Shown here piece by piece: positions 42,693 to 51,221 of a stretch of DNA of 64,000 nucleotides. Source of the stretch: Planctomycetaceae bacterium (GTDB lineage Bacteria > Planctomycetota > Planctomycetia > Planctomycetales > Planctomycetaceae); the NCBI GenBank assembly GCA_041398825.1, contig JAWKTX010000015.1, positions 1 through 64,000 on the forward strand, given 5' to 3'. A program made the translations under genes and the position numbers. Numbering within the stretch: the first letter of the stretch is position 1; every line of letters starts with the position of its first letter. The notes under the pieces were generated by a model. The model was not told where the DNA came from. It saw only the letters and a list, made by a program, of their open reading frames with translations, and searched no databases.

Positions 42693-45667
42693 ATGGTCTG
42701 CGAGTCGAGTTCACGGAGAACGCTGCGGATGTCTGCCAGTTGGTAGGGCTTTGCCAGGTAGCCAGTCACCCCAAGCAACGGATCGTCGCTGATTTGCTGC
42801 AGGTCTGTGGAAAAGCCACTACAGATGACAACCGCCAAACTGGGCCAACACTCCCGGATTCTGCGGAGTGTTTCGTGCCCCGACATTCCCGGCATTGTCA
42901 GGTCCAGCAGCACAATGTCATACGCGGATTGCTGAAGCATTTGCAATGCGACCTCACCACCTGCAGCACACTCAGCGGTGTGTCCCAGCCTGTTCAGCAG
43001 CATCCTCATGGAATCGCGGACGAGTGGTTCGTCATCGACGACCAGAATTCGCTTTGTCCCGTTTTCTGCTTTCACGGCCGGGGGTGCCGTGGCAGGGAAC
43101 GATCGAAGACGATTTTTTACCGTCGTTGGCAGATAAATGGTCACCCGCGTACCGGCACCTGGTGACGAATCGAGATAGATTCTTCCTCCGAGCTGATCGA
43201 CGACACCGTAAACCATCGAAAGCCCAAGTCCGGTTCCACGGCCAACATCTTTGGTCGTATAAAATGGATCGAAAACACGGCTCAGCGACTCTTCGGGAAC
43301 GCCGGACCCATTGTCTTCAACGACGATTGCTACAGCTTGCCCAATCTCTCCGTGTGTTGCATTGGCCGCCCGAATACGAATGAACCCTCGTGAATCTGAT
43401 ATCGCGTCTCGTGAATTCAGGCACAGGTTCATCAAAACCTGAACAATCTGGCCGGGATCTGCTTCAATTGCAGCACAGTCGTCTTCAACACAGGTACCAA
43501 ATTCAATATTTCCTCCCAACGTGGCCAGCATGAAACGGCTGACCTGGTCGATTACTTCCCTGACCTGCATGACTTGCGTCTGCACCGGAGTCCGACGACT
43601 AAAAGTCAACAACTTCCCGGTTAATTCAACCGCCCTGTCAACAGCATCAGACACGGTTTGCAGAGAGTTTCTGGTCTGGCCCACTCGCCCGTTGTCTGCA
43701 AGCTGCAAGTGTTCCAGGCTTGCACGAATCACATGCAGCAGGTTGTTGAAGTCGTGTGCAACGCCACCGGCCAAACGCCCGATGGCATTGATTTTTTGTG
43801 TCTGCAGCTGTTCGGTTTCGAGCTGTTTGCGATTTGTAATGTCATCGAATGCCCAGATCCTGCCCAGATGATCTCCCGTTTCTGATAGTACCGCGTTTGT
43901 TCGGATCGCCAGCCACCTTCGTGAATGAGCGAGCTTCATTTCACAGGTGATACTACTTTCGTCATTGCTGAACGCATCACGCCATAGTCGTTTGAACTCG
44001 GCGACGTTCTCCAGACGACTCGACAGAAGTTGCAGCAGGACTTCTTCATCCCCAATTCCAGTAGGGATATCAACGCCAAGAAGTGAAGGAACTTTGGAAT
44101 CAGAAATCAGTACCTTTCGTTCTTCATCAAAAATAATGATGGCATCCCGCACAGATCGGGTTGCCGCAACAAAAAGCGCATTCAGTGACTGCAATTCGTT
44201 GGTCTTCAGAAGGACCTGCCGTTTCAGACTGCGCCGCCAGATGAAGAAGTGCAGCATCACGGCTCCAATGAATATGCAGATCCATCGAACGGCAGTGCGG
44301 GACAACGTCAATGGAACGTGTTCAACGTCAATATCAGCCGGATTCGTCACATGCAGCACAAAAGGGACTTCAGAGTCCTCATCCAGAACGTCAACGGTTC
44401 CGGTTAAATGCGCGATGGTTCCCGGTGAGATCAATTTCGATTGACGAGCAGCTTCACCCTGAAACCTTGCTTCAAAAAGCCGGCTCCCGGATAGGGCCTG
44501 AGCGATTAATATATTCCCATCTGATGAGACCTCCTGAATTGTTGCACGCAGCCTGCCCCGTCGATACATCGAGTTGCCTTTGAGGATCTCGACAGCACTC
44601 AGTTCCGTGGCCGATGAAACGCGCACATTGCTCGACCCGAAACACATGGCAACAGTCCCGGTGCGAAGCTCTGCATTCCAGTCGGTCACATGCAGTTCTG
44701 CCTGATGCATTTCAGTAAACTGTCGGGCCAGCGGGAACCGTAGTTTTGCGCCGTCGGCGATGATGTAGTCAGGGCCCTTGAAATCAATGGGGCACCGCTT
44801 AATGACGTGCACCTGCGGTGTTTGAACAATCCGCCCCTTCTGAATCTGCGACGGATCCATCACCAGGAGCCGGAAATGCCCCATTTCGGCACTCGATGTT
44901 TTGGGTTGCCCTTCAAAGAACGCTTTGACAGTGATTTCCCGGCCAAGCATCTGATGCAATTCCGGAATCACTGCATCCCGGAAGACAAGAATACTAATGA
45001 TCTCGTCACTCGACGTTGCCAGAATTCGGGTCGCGCCGGAATTGCTGTAGACAGCCGAGACGACGCCGGAATAGGTAACAAATCCCCACCGGGAAGCTTC
45101 GCTGCCCACAAACGCAGCCACAGTTTTGATGTCGTCAACATTTCCACGTGCTTCAATGCTCACCTCATCAGCGACAAACTGAAGAACGTATGGCTGTGGA
45201 TCCGTCACCCGACCAATAATCCGAAGCTCGTCACCTATTCTTGCACCTCGCAACAACTGACGGACACCAGGGGCCGATCCATCACACCAGATACCCACAT
45301 CGCCCTGCTGAACCCGAAATCGATTCCAATCCGGATGAGCGACAATCAGGCGAGCACGAATGTCTGCTTTCAGGCTCTTCTGCGACTGTCGAATCGCACT
45401 GTGAATTCGAGATACAGATGTCGCTACGCCATTGGTGTCCAGCGTTTCAGAATCTGAATTCAACAACTGGTTCTCAGCCTCAGATTCTGCAGACGGATTT
45501 GCAGACGAAGCCGAGCCAATGGCATTCTCCACCAGCGCGGGGACCAGGTCCTGTGGAGAAGTTAAATCTGTATCAGTGAGTGGTTCAGTTTGCCCGGAGA
45601 TGCAAGCGCTGATGACAAACGCCAACGATCCGGAAATCAAATTGGCGAGTTCCCAGATCCCTGTCAT
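42689..45667 (-). CDS. Hybrid sensor histidine kinase with PAS and receiver domains
   Basis: A 992-residue membrane signalling protein; the ATG at 45667 follows AGGAGGAGAAAGGGTGG. An N-terminal signal or anchor (LISGSLAFVISACISG) precedes about 430 outer residues built of repeated beta modules (IGDELRIIGRVTDPQPYVLQF, FVTYSGVVSAVYSNSGATRI, GREITVKAFFEGQ). These look like tandem OB-like sensor folds of the kind seen in verrucomicrobial and planctomycete kinases. A transmembrane helix (WICIFIGAVMLHFFIW) leads to PAS (RDAIIIFDEERKVL), HisKA with GGVAHDFNNLL, HATPase (LMNLCLNSRDA, VEDNGSGV, GTGLGLSMVYG) and a receiver (ILVVDDEPLVRDSM, phosphoacceptor in VLLDLTMPGMSG, Lys in YLAKPYQ). No output regulator gene is adjacent. 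Confidence 0.92.
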   Translation of the reverse strand: MTGIWELANLISGSLAFVISACISGQTEPLTDTDLTSPQDLVPALVENAIGSASSANPSAESEAENQLLNSDSETLDTNGVATSVSRIHSAIRQSQKSLKADIRARLIVAHPDWNRFRVQQGDVGIWCDGSAPGVRQLLRGARIGDELRIIGRVTDPQPYVLQFVADEVSIEARGNVDDIKTVAAFVGSEASRWGFVTYSGVVSAVYSNSGATRILATSSDEIISILVFRDAVIPELHQMLGREITVKAFFEGQPKTSSAEMGHFRLLVMDPSQIQKGRIVQTPQVHVIKRCPIDFKGPDYIIADGAKLRFPLARQFTEMHQAELHVTDWNAELRTGTVAMCFGSSNVRVSSATELSAVEILKGNSMYRRGRLRATIQEVSSDGNILIAQALSGSRLFEARFQGEAARQSKLISPGTIAHLTGTVDVLDEDSEVPFVLHVTNPADIDVEHVPLTLSRTAVRWICIFIGAVMLHFFIWRRSLKRQVLLKTNELQSLNALFVAATRSVRDAIIIFDEERKVLISDSKVPSLLGVDIPTGIGDEEVLLQLLSSRLENVAEFKRLWRDAFSNDESSITCEMKLAHSRRWLAIRTNAVLSETGDHLGRIWAFDDITNRKQLETEQLQTQKINAIGRLAGGVAHDFNNLLHVIRASLEHLQLADNGRVGQTRNSLQTVSDAVDRAVELTGKLLTFSRRTPVQTQVMQVREVIDQVSRFMLATLGGNIEFGTCVEDDCAAIEADPGQIVQVLMNLCLNSRDAISDSRGFIRIRAANATHGEIGQAVAIVVEDNGSGVPEESLSRVFDPFYTTKDVGRGTGLGLSMVYGVVDQLGGRIYLDSSPGAGTRVTIYLPTTVKNRLRSFPATAPPAVKAENGTKRILVVDDEPLVRDSMRMLLNRLGHTAECAAGGEVALQMLQQSAYDIVLLDLTMPGMSGHETLRRIRECWPSLAVVICSGFSTDLQQISDDPLLGVTGYLAKPYQLADIRSVLRELDSQTI

Positions 45668-45841
45668 TGAAGCCACCCTTTCTCCTCCTGATGCGCATGG
45701 GAATTCGAACGGAATGCAAAGGTAGAATAACCAGACATCACCTGCAGGGAACCGACTGATGTACATAACCGCAGAAGTATTAGGGACTTCCCTACCTCTT
45801 TCCTTGTTCCTGCGAAAAAACGGTCTGTAAGATGCCGATTG

Positions 45842-47362
45842 CTAAGCAATCGCACTGCCAACCGACAGTACGCAGGCCGATCTTGCGGGCACTGAGACGT
45901 GCAAACTGTCGCCTTCCGCATCGCGATCCACTTCGCAATTACTCAGCCACTGAATCCAGTGTTCGGCGTGGCACACGAGTTCATGGTCCTGAATCCGGAC
46001 CCTTTGTGGCTGGTCACTGCAATTAAAAACGACAACCACACAGTCACCAACGGCTTGATGTGCATAGGCCAGTATTTCGTCACTCGCCAGCAACGTCCGT
46101 CGTTCGCCGTGCCGCAGTGCGGGGTGCCGTTTTCGAAGGGCGATACACTGCCGATACCAATTCAGGAGGTCGTGATTCCAGTGGGAAGAATCCCACGGAA
46201 ACGCTCGACGACAATCCGGATCATGGCCGCCTTGCAAACCAATTTCGTCGCCATAATAGACGCACGGCGCTCCGGGAAGAGTGCATAGCATCAGCCACGC
46301 CAGCTTAAGTGCAGACACGTCATCACCTACACAAGTGAGAAATCGGGGCATGTCATGGCTGTCGAGCAAGTTCAGCTGACACTGGTTAATTTCGTCTGAA
46401 TACAGCTCGCTGACGCGACGAATTTCCGCATCAAATTCCTGGGCAGAGACAGGGCCCACATGTTTGAAACTGTAGAGCTTGCGAACTTCCTCCGTTTCCA
46501 GTGTCTCCCGACCGAAGAAGCCAAGACATGCAGCAGTGACCTGGTAATTCATCACCGCGTCCCACATGTCGCCCTTTAACCAGCGTTTGGCCTCACCCCA
46601 AACTTCACCCACGATGTATGTTCGGGGATTTATTTGCCGAACACGATGCCGAAATTCACGCCAGAAATCGTCGTCATCAATTTCATTGGGGACATCCAGT
46701 CGCCATCCATCGATTCCGAAACGCACCCAGTGTTCACCAACGCTGAGCAGAAACTCCCGGACCGCCGGACACTTAATGTTGAACTTTGGCAGTGCCGGTA
46801 AATTCCACCATGCGGAATAGCCGACTGCATCAAAACTTCCTGCTCCGTCCTTTAACGCGCGAGCAGTAGCGTCATCCGGGTAGGGCAAAAATGGACGGTT
46901 GCCGTTCAGTCGTTCCGGATCAAACAGGAACCAGTCTCGATATGGTGATGCACCTCCGGTTTCCATCACATGATGAAACTGCCAAAGACCTCGACCTGAA
47001 TGGTTGAAGACGCCATCCAGAACAATCTTCATCCCTCGCTGATGCGCTTCCTGCAGAAGATTCTCCAGCGCATGATTACCGCCCAGAAGAGGATCAACCT
47101 GAAAATAATCGTACGTGTGATAACGGTGATTGGATGCAGAGCTGAAGACAGGATTCAGATAGATGGCCGTGATTCCCAGATCTTCCAGATATGGCAGCCG
47201 ATCAGCCAGCCCGTAGAGATCCCCGCCCTTGAATCCGGCAACAGTAGGCGCGCTTTCCCACTCTTCAAACTTAACCTCCTTGTTAAACCGGCCGGCACGC
47301 GCAAAGCGATCTGGAAATACCTGATAAAAGATTGCGTCACGAACCCAGTCTGGGGTATCCAT
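45842..47362 (-). CDS. GH13 alpha-amylase family enzyme (neopullulanase/cyclomaltodextrinase-like)
   Basis: Hydrolyses alpha-1,4/1,6 glucans or maltodextrins. From the ATG at 47362 the protein has 506 residues without signal peptide, so it is cytoplasmic; a GTG at 47377 is an alternative. GH13 landmarks are DAIFYQVFPDRF, VDPLLGG, IVLDGVFNHSG (region I), GWRLDVPNEI with the nucleophile Asp (region II), YIVGEVWGEA with the acid Glu (region III), and LLDSHDMPRFL with the transition-state Asp (region IV). The C-terminal beta domain is short. The missing large N-terminal domain is normal for monomeric members. It is a single gene, probably for glycogen or maltodextrin turnover. Confidence 0.93.
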   Translation of the reverse strand: MDTPDWVRDAIFYQVFPDRFARAGRFNKEVKFEEWESAPTVAGFKGGDLYGLADRLPYLEDLGITAIYLNPVFSSASNHRYHTYDYFQVDPLLGGNHALENLLQEAHQRGMKIVLDGVFNHSGRGLWQFHHVMETGGASPYRDWFLFDPERLNGNRPFLPYPDDATARALKDGAGSFDAVGYSAWWNLPALPKFNIKCPAVREFLLSVGEHWVRFGIDGWRLDVPNEIDDDDFWREFRHRVRQINPRTYIVGEVWGEAKRWLKGDMWDAVMNYQVTAACLGFFGRETLETEEVRKLYSFKHVGPVSAQEFDAEIRRVSELYSDEINQCQLNLLDSHDMPRFLTCVGDDVSALKLAWLMLCTLPGAPCVYYGDEIGLQGGHDPDCRRAFPWDSSHWNHDLLNWYRQCIALRKRHPALRHGERRTLLASDEILAYAHQAVGDCVVVVFNCSDQPQRVRIQDHELVCHAEHWIQWLSNCEVDRDAEGDSLHVSVPARSACVLSVGSAIA

Positions 47363-47684
47363 AATCCAACGTTCCACTGGTACTCAAAATGAATTCAAAG
47401 ACCGCCCGCAAACAGCAACCCGGCGAGGCTGTGGAAGCGGACCGCCCTGTTTCTCAGGATGATTTCACCTCGCAGCAGACTCATTTCGCGTAGCGCCTTG
47501 CAGGTTTGATTCCTGTGAGGAATAGTTACCCCCCGGGAGCGGGATACATGAGATTTCTCGCACTTGCGAGGTATGCTCACGATGCCTGCTACGAATTAGT
47601 TCAACAACCGAAGGAGAAGCAATACTGCTCGACGACCGCGATGGCTGCAGGCTGATGTCCACACCATGTGACAAATGGTCGTAG
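47363..47684. other. Divergent intergenic region
   Basis: No gene seen. Two small dyads are present: ATTCCT, GTG, AGGAAT near 47515, and CTCGCACTTGCGAG at 47557-47570. Their role is unknown. Confidence 0.35.
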
Positions 47685-48257
47685 ATGATACCGGTCATCA
47701 ATGATAGTAGTGCACCGCGGTATTGTTTCATTCACCAATTTAAGACAAACCTTGTGTTCGCGAAACTTCTGAAAATTACCTTCCTGATTTCTGTTTCCTG
47801 GTGTGTCATGGTGGTGTCGCATGAAACCGGACACATCATTGGTGGCAACTGCGGCGGCGGAACCATGATTGACGCCGATATTCGGCCGTGGCACCTGCCT
47901 TACAGCATTTTTGACCCCGACCCTCACCCGCTGATAACGTTGTGGAGCGGCCTGTTGCTCGGGGTCACATTTCCTCTGCTGCTGGCAATTGTCGGTCGAC
48001 GTCACGAACTGTGGTTTGTGGCCGGTTTTTGCATGCTGGCGAACGGCCTTTACATCGGTACAGGCTGGGTCGCTGGTGACAGGTATCTGGACACAACTCG
48101 CCTGCTGGATCATGGTTGCAGCCCGATTCTGATTGCCTTGTATTGCCTGCTGACAATCGGATTTGGCTACGCGTCGTTTCGCAGAGAGTGCCTCCGAATT
48201 TTCGCCGCCGAAAATTCTCAGGTCTCAGTTCCCTCGACAAAACAGAACCAGGGATAA
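47685..48257 (+). CDS. Small integral membrane protein with HETGH motif, putative M50-like metalloprotease
   Basis: A 190-residue protein with four membrane segments. The first ends in MVVSHETGHIIGG, an HExxH zinc motif placed at the membrane edge as in intramembrane site-2-type proteases. A glycine-rich loop (NCGGGTMIDADIRPW) and PDPHPLITLWSGLLLG follow. A later conserved-looking segment TTRLLDHGCSP could supply the third metal ligand. Members of the M50B-like group share this small size, but the match is by motif only. The start at 47685 has no strong ribosome site, so a shorter N terminus is possible. It overlaps the convergent BshC-like gene by 40 bases. Confidence 0.65.
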   Translation: MIPVINDSSAPRYCFIHQFKTNLVFAKLLKITFLISVSWCVMVVSHETGHIIGGNCGGGTMIDADIRPWHLPYSIFDPDPHPLITLWSGLLLGVTFPLLLAIVGRRHELWFVAGFCMLANGLYIGTGWVAGDRYLDTTRLLDHGCSPILIALYCLLTIGFGYASFRRECLRIFAAENSQVSVPSTKQNQG

Positions 48258-49876
48258 CTTCGACTCGTGACAGCACGCCTGGCCGAAGAAGACAGTGACT
48301 CCAGGATCTGCATCTGAGGCTGCATTTCGTCCGAAACCAACTGCTTGATTTGATCTGTCAGTTTCTGGATCTGATGACCGACTGCCTTCGCAGATTCGCC
48401 AGCCGAATGGGCTGACTTCAACCCCGCAACAGCGGCCTGCTTCTGCTGGAGGAGCCCCTGAAGGGCTTTGCGACAGTCATCGCTGAACACATCGGAGTCG
48501 AAGTACCGCTGGGGATTGAACTGAAGATCACGCATCTGGCCGGCGACCCCATCCATCTTTTCCAACTGACGACGAAGATCCGGGAACAGATACCTCGAAG
48601 CACTGGCGACGGTAAACGGTGTTGGCGTCTGATGCCAGCACTGCTGGATAAGCCGATCAGTGAATGGATCGTACGTGCCTCCTCCGGTTCCATGTACAAA
48701 CAGGTCACTGAACAGTATCCGCAAGAGTGCAGTAATCATGGCCCCGCGCGGGACAATCGCGATATTGACCAGAAGCAAATCGTTGATCACTCGCGCGACT
48801 GCGTCCGCGGATGAAAAGTCCAGCAGTGCACCCACTGCGTCGCCGTCCCGGACAAATTGATAGTGCTGTCCCGCACGTTTCAGCACCAGAGGATGTCGCA
48901 CCGCTCTCTGCAGGTCCACAACCCAGAATGGGAGTTCGAAAGACTCGCCATCCTCTCGCATATCGGGAAAAGGGTTTGCGGGATTCCTGATCCCGTGATC
49001 CGCTCGAAAATGCTCCAGCAAAGCGTTGTATTCGCTGGAAAAACTCTGCCCCCTGCAAACTAACCGACTTGTCAGCGCAACGACTTCAGGAAAGGCAGCA
49101 ATGGACGATAACGGCAGTTCCAGACATCGCGCCCCGATTCCGAAACGCCATCTCATGATAAGGTTAGCATCCATCATTGAAATTCCGGCATCCGGTCCTG
49201 CGAGCTTTGCGTATTCCCGCAGGACATGCCCCGGGCCGGACATCCAACGGTGAGACGTCCGGGCAGCCAGACGTTTCATCTGTTCATCAACGACCTGACT
49301 CATTTGGAGGAGTTGATCTTCTGACTGCATCGGGACGGCAAGAAACAGCGAAGGATCGTGTTTCGCAGCCAGGCTGCGCGCACTGGCTGCGACATCAAAC
49401 ACCGAATCTCCGACCGATTCAGGTAACTCAAACCGCCCGCAATCACCAGCATCGGTATCAATGACTACGGCTGCGAAAATAGCGTTGGTTTCGACAGCAA
49501 AGGATTCTGTGACTTCGTATTTGAATGTCAGTCCAGAATGAAAAATTGTCGGTTGATGTCCTGTCATGACGATTGGCTGCTGATCAGGATCTCCGGTCAG
49601 CAGGGGAACGCGAGACAGTGAAATTCCGGCCCTTTCCGCCAGATCAGTCAATCGCATCACATAAGCCTGCGCGCATTCGATGAATCGTCGTCTCGCAGAC
49701 CGGCGAAGGGCATCAACGGTTGTCGCAGAATCGATCGGCTGGGCCGTTTCGGTCGTGCCAGCCGATTCGATGACCGGTAATGGCTGCGTTGGAACGATCA
49801 GCGCAGCCCATTCCTGAAATGGCGGACTGATTCGTTGCTGTACATATTCAGATTCGGAGTTCAATTGAGGAGTCAT
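48218..49876 (-). CDS. BshC-like protein (putative cysteine-adding enzyme), function uncertain
   Basis: A 552-residue cytoplasmic protein. Near residue 100 it has PIVMTGHQPTIFHSGLTFKYEV, which resembles the GQQxGLxxGP-type loop of the bacillithiol enzyme BshC. A middle section FSDLFVHGTGGGTYDPFTDRLI and a C-terminal coiled coil (LQGLLQQKQAAVAGLKSAHSA) fit the same plan. BshC joins cysteine to glucosamine-malate, but the canonical residues differ and bshA/bshB are not in this window. It may therefore be a related planctomycete protein of other function. It starts at the ATG at 49876; queC lies farther upstream on the same strand. Confidence 0.6.
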   Translation of the reverse strand: MTPQLNSESEYVQQRISPPFQEWAALIVPTQPLPVIESAGTTETAQPIDSATTVDALRRSARRRFIECAQAYVMRLTDLAERAGISLSRVPLLTGDPDQQPIVMTGHQPTIFHSGLTFKYEVTESFAVETNAIFAAVVIDTDAGDCGRFELPESVGDSVFDVAASARSLAAKHDPSLFLAVPMQSEDQLLQMSQVVDEQMKRLAARTSHRWMSGPGHVLREYAKLAGPDAGISMMDANLIMRWRFGIGARCLELPLSSIAAFPEVVALTSRLVCRGQSFSSEYNALLEHFRADHGIRNPANPFPDMREDGESFELPFWVVDLQRAVRHPLVLKRAGQHYQFVRDGDAVGALLDFSSADAVARVINDLLLVNIAIVPRGAMITALLRILFSDLFVHGTGGGTYDPFTDRLIQQCWHQTPTPFTVASASRYLFPDLRRQLEKMDGVAGQMRDLQFNPQRYFDSDVFSDDCRKALQGLLQQKQAAVAGLKSAHSAGESAKAVGHQIQKLTDQIKQLVSDEMQPQMQILESLSSSARRAVTSRSYPWFCFVEGTET

Positions 49877-49943
49877 CCAACAACAAAAGGATGCCAGTCG
49901 AACGAGTGCTCACCGATTGCGGCAAAGGCAAGCTGCGGCAGCA

Positions 49944-50648
49944 TCAGGTGGCGGCATCAGGGGCATTGTTCTGGTATCGAACCGGATCCGAAATCCCCGC
50001 CTCTTTGAAACCCCTTAATCGCAGCTGACAGGAATCGCATTCACCGCACGAAATGCCGGACGAATCAGGATCGTAACAACTATGTGTCAGTGCATAGTCG
50101 ACGCCAAGAGACAGGCCCGTCTGGATAATCTGCGCCTTGGTCATCGATATCAGGGGCGTATGGATTGTGAGCCTCTGACCTTCGACCCCCGCTTTTGTGG
50201 CAAGGTTTGCCATGGATTCGAATGCAGTGATGTATTCCGGGCGACAGTCGGGATAGCCACTGTAGTCAACAGCGTTCACACCGATAAAGAGGTCATTCGC
50301 ACCCACTGATTCCGCCAGACCAAGACCCACGGAAAGAAAGATGGTGTTTCGAGCTGGCACGTAGGTGACCGGAATGCCCCCGGACATTTCGTTGTCTGAC
50401 CGATTGTGTGGCACATCAATGTCAGAGGTCAGTGCTGAACCACGGAAGATGCTGGTATCCAGTTTGAACTCCACATGTTCCTCGACCTCATTCGCCTGAC
50501 AAACTTTCCGGGCTGCATCAAGTTCAAAGCGATGACGCTGACCGTAATCGAACGACACCGCAGTTAGTTCGTAGCCCTGTTGCCTGGCGATGGCCAACAC
50601 TGTCGCCGAATCCAGTCCACCGCTGACAAGCACAACTGCTTTTTTCAT
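49944..50648 (-). CDS. queC: 7-cyano-7-deazaguanine synthase QueC
   Basis: ATP-dependent enzyme that turns 7-carboxy-7-deazaguanine into preQ0, the precursor of queuosine in tRNA. The ATG at 50648 gives 234 residues; a GTG 9 nt upstream is an alternative. Landmarks are the PP-loop VVLVSGGLDSATVLA at the N terminus, FDYGQRHRFEL, GIPVTYVPARNTIFLSVGLG, and the zinc site C(x8)CGxCxxC in CYDPDSSGISCGECDSC near residues 202-218. No other queuosine gene is in the window. An upstream preQ1 riboswitch was looked for and not seen. Confidence 0.95.
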   Translation of the reverse strand: MKKAVVLVSGGLDSATVLAIARQQGYELTAVSFDYGQRHRFELDAARKVCQANEVEEHVEFKLDTSIFRGSALTSDIDVPHNRSDNEMSGGIPVTYVPARNTIFLSVGLGLAESVGANDLFIGVNAVDYSGYPDCRPEYITAFESMANLATKAGVEGQRLTIHTPLISMTKAQIIQTGLSLGVDYALTHSCYDPDSSGISCGECDSCQLRLRGFKEAGISDPVRYQNNAPDAAT

Positions 50649-51221
50649 CTGAATCACTTCAACAGGATATTACCCGGCGCAGTGGCTGTGAATTTCTTCC
50701 GTTTATCTGTGGTCGAAAACGCAGGCAGCGGACGGCCTGAACTATCAACCACAGGTTAAACGTCGGTGATTCAGCAACGCATGAAGTGCTCATCTCAGGG
50801 AGACACCACACCAGGGACATGATTTGAGCAAGTGGCCGAGTACGTTCTCGATTTGCTGACTGCCTCCGAATCATAGCTGTGCGATGCGGACAATCCACAT
50901 TGTGGGTCAACATTCAGCCAATTGATTCGGGTTGAGAATACCCACTGCCGACTGACAGATTCCGAATCCCGTCCGGGAACCGCGTACTTTCTGCCGTGAA
51001 CATTTTCAGGGATGGCCCTGACGAGCGAGTACCGTTCCCGAACGCAGAGCTCGTCACTGGATTTCGATTGTCAGATACGATGGGGTCCGCCGGTCGTACA
51101 ACTTACCGCCCGGTTGATTCCGGTGCGAGCAACCAGGCGTTATGCTGAGCAGGATGAATCAGCAAACCTCTTTCAGGTGTTGAATGATTTCAGACACTTG
51201 CGACGTGGAGACCAGATCGAA
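50649..51221. other. Divergent intergenic region
   Basis: No gene supported; the upstream extension of the FG-GAP frame back to 51012 lacks a signal. One 11 bp dyad CCACA-T-TGTGG at 50895-50905 may be an operator. Confidence 0.35.

Noticed and set aside
50658..50760. preQ1 riboswitch upstream of queC
   Set aside because: The short stem followed by an A-rich tail that defines the aptamer was not found.
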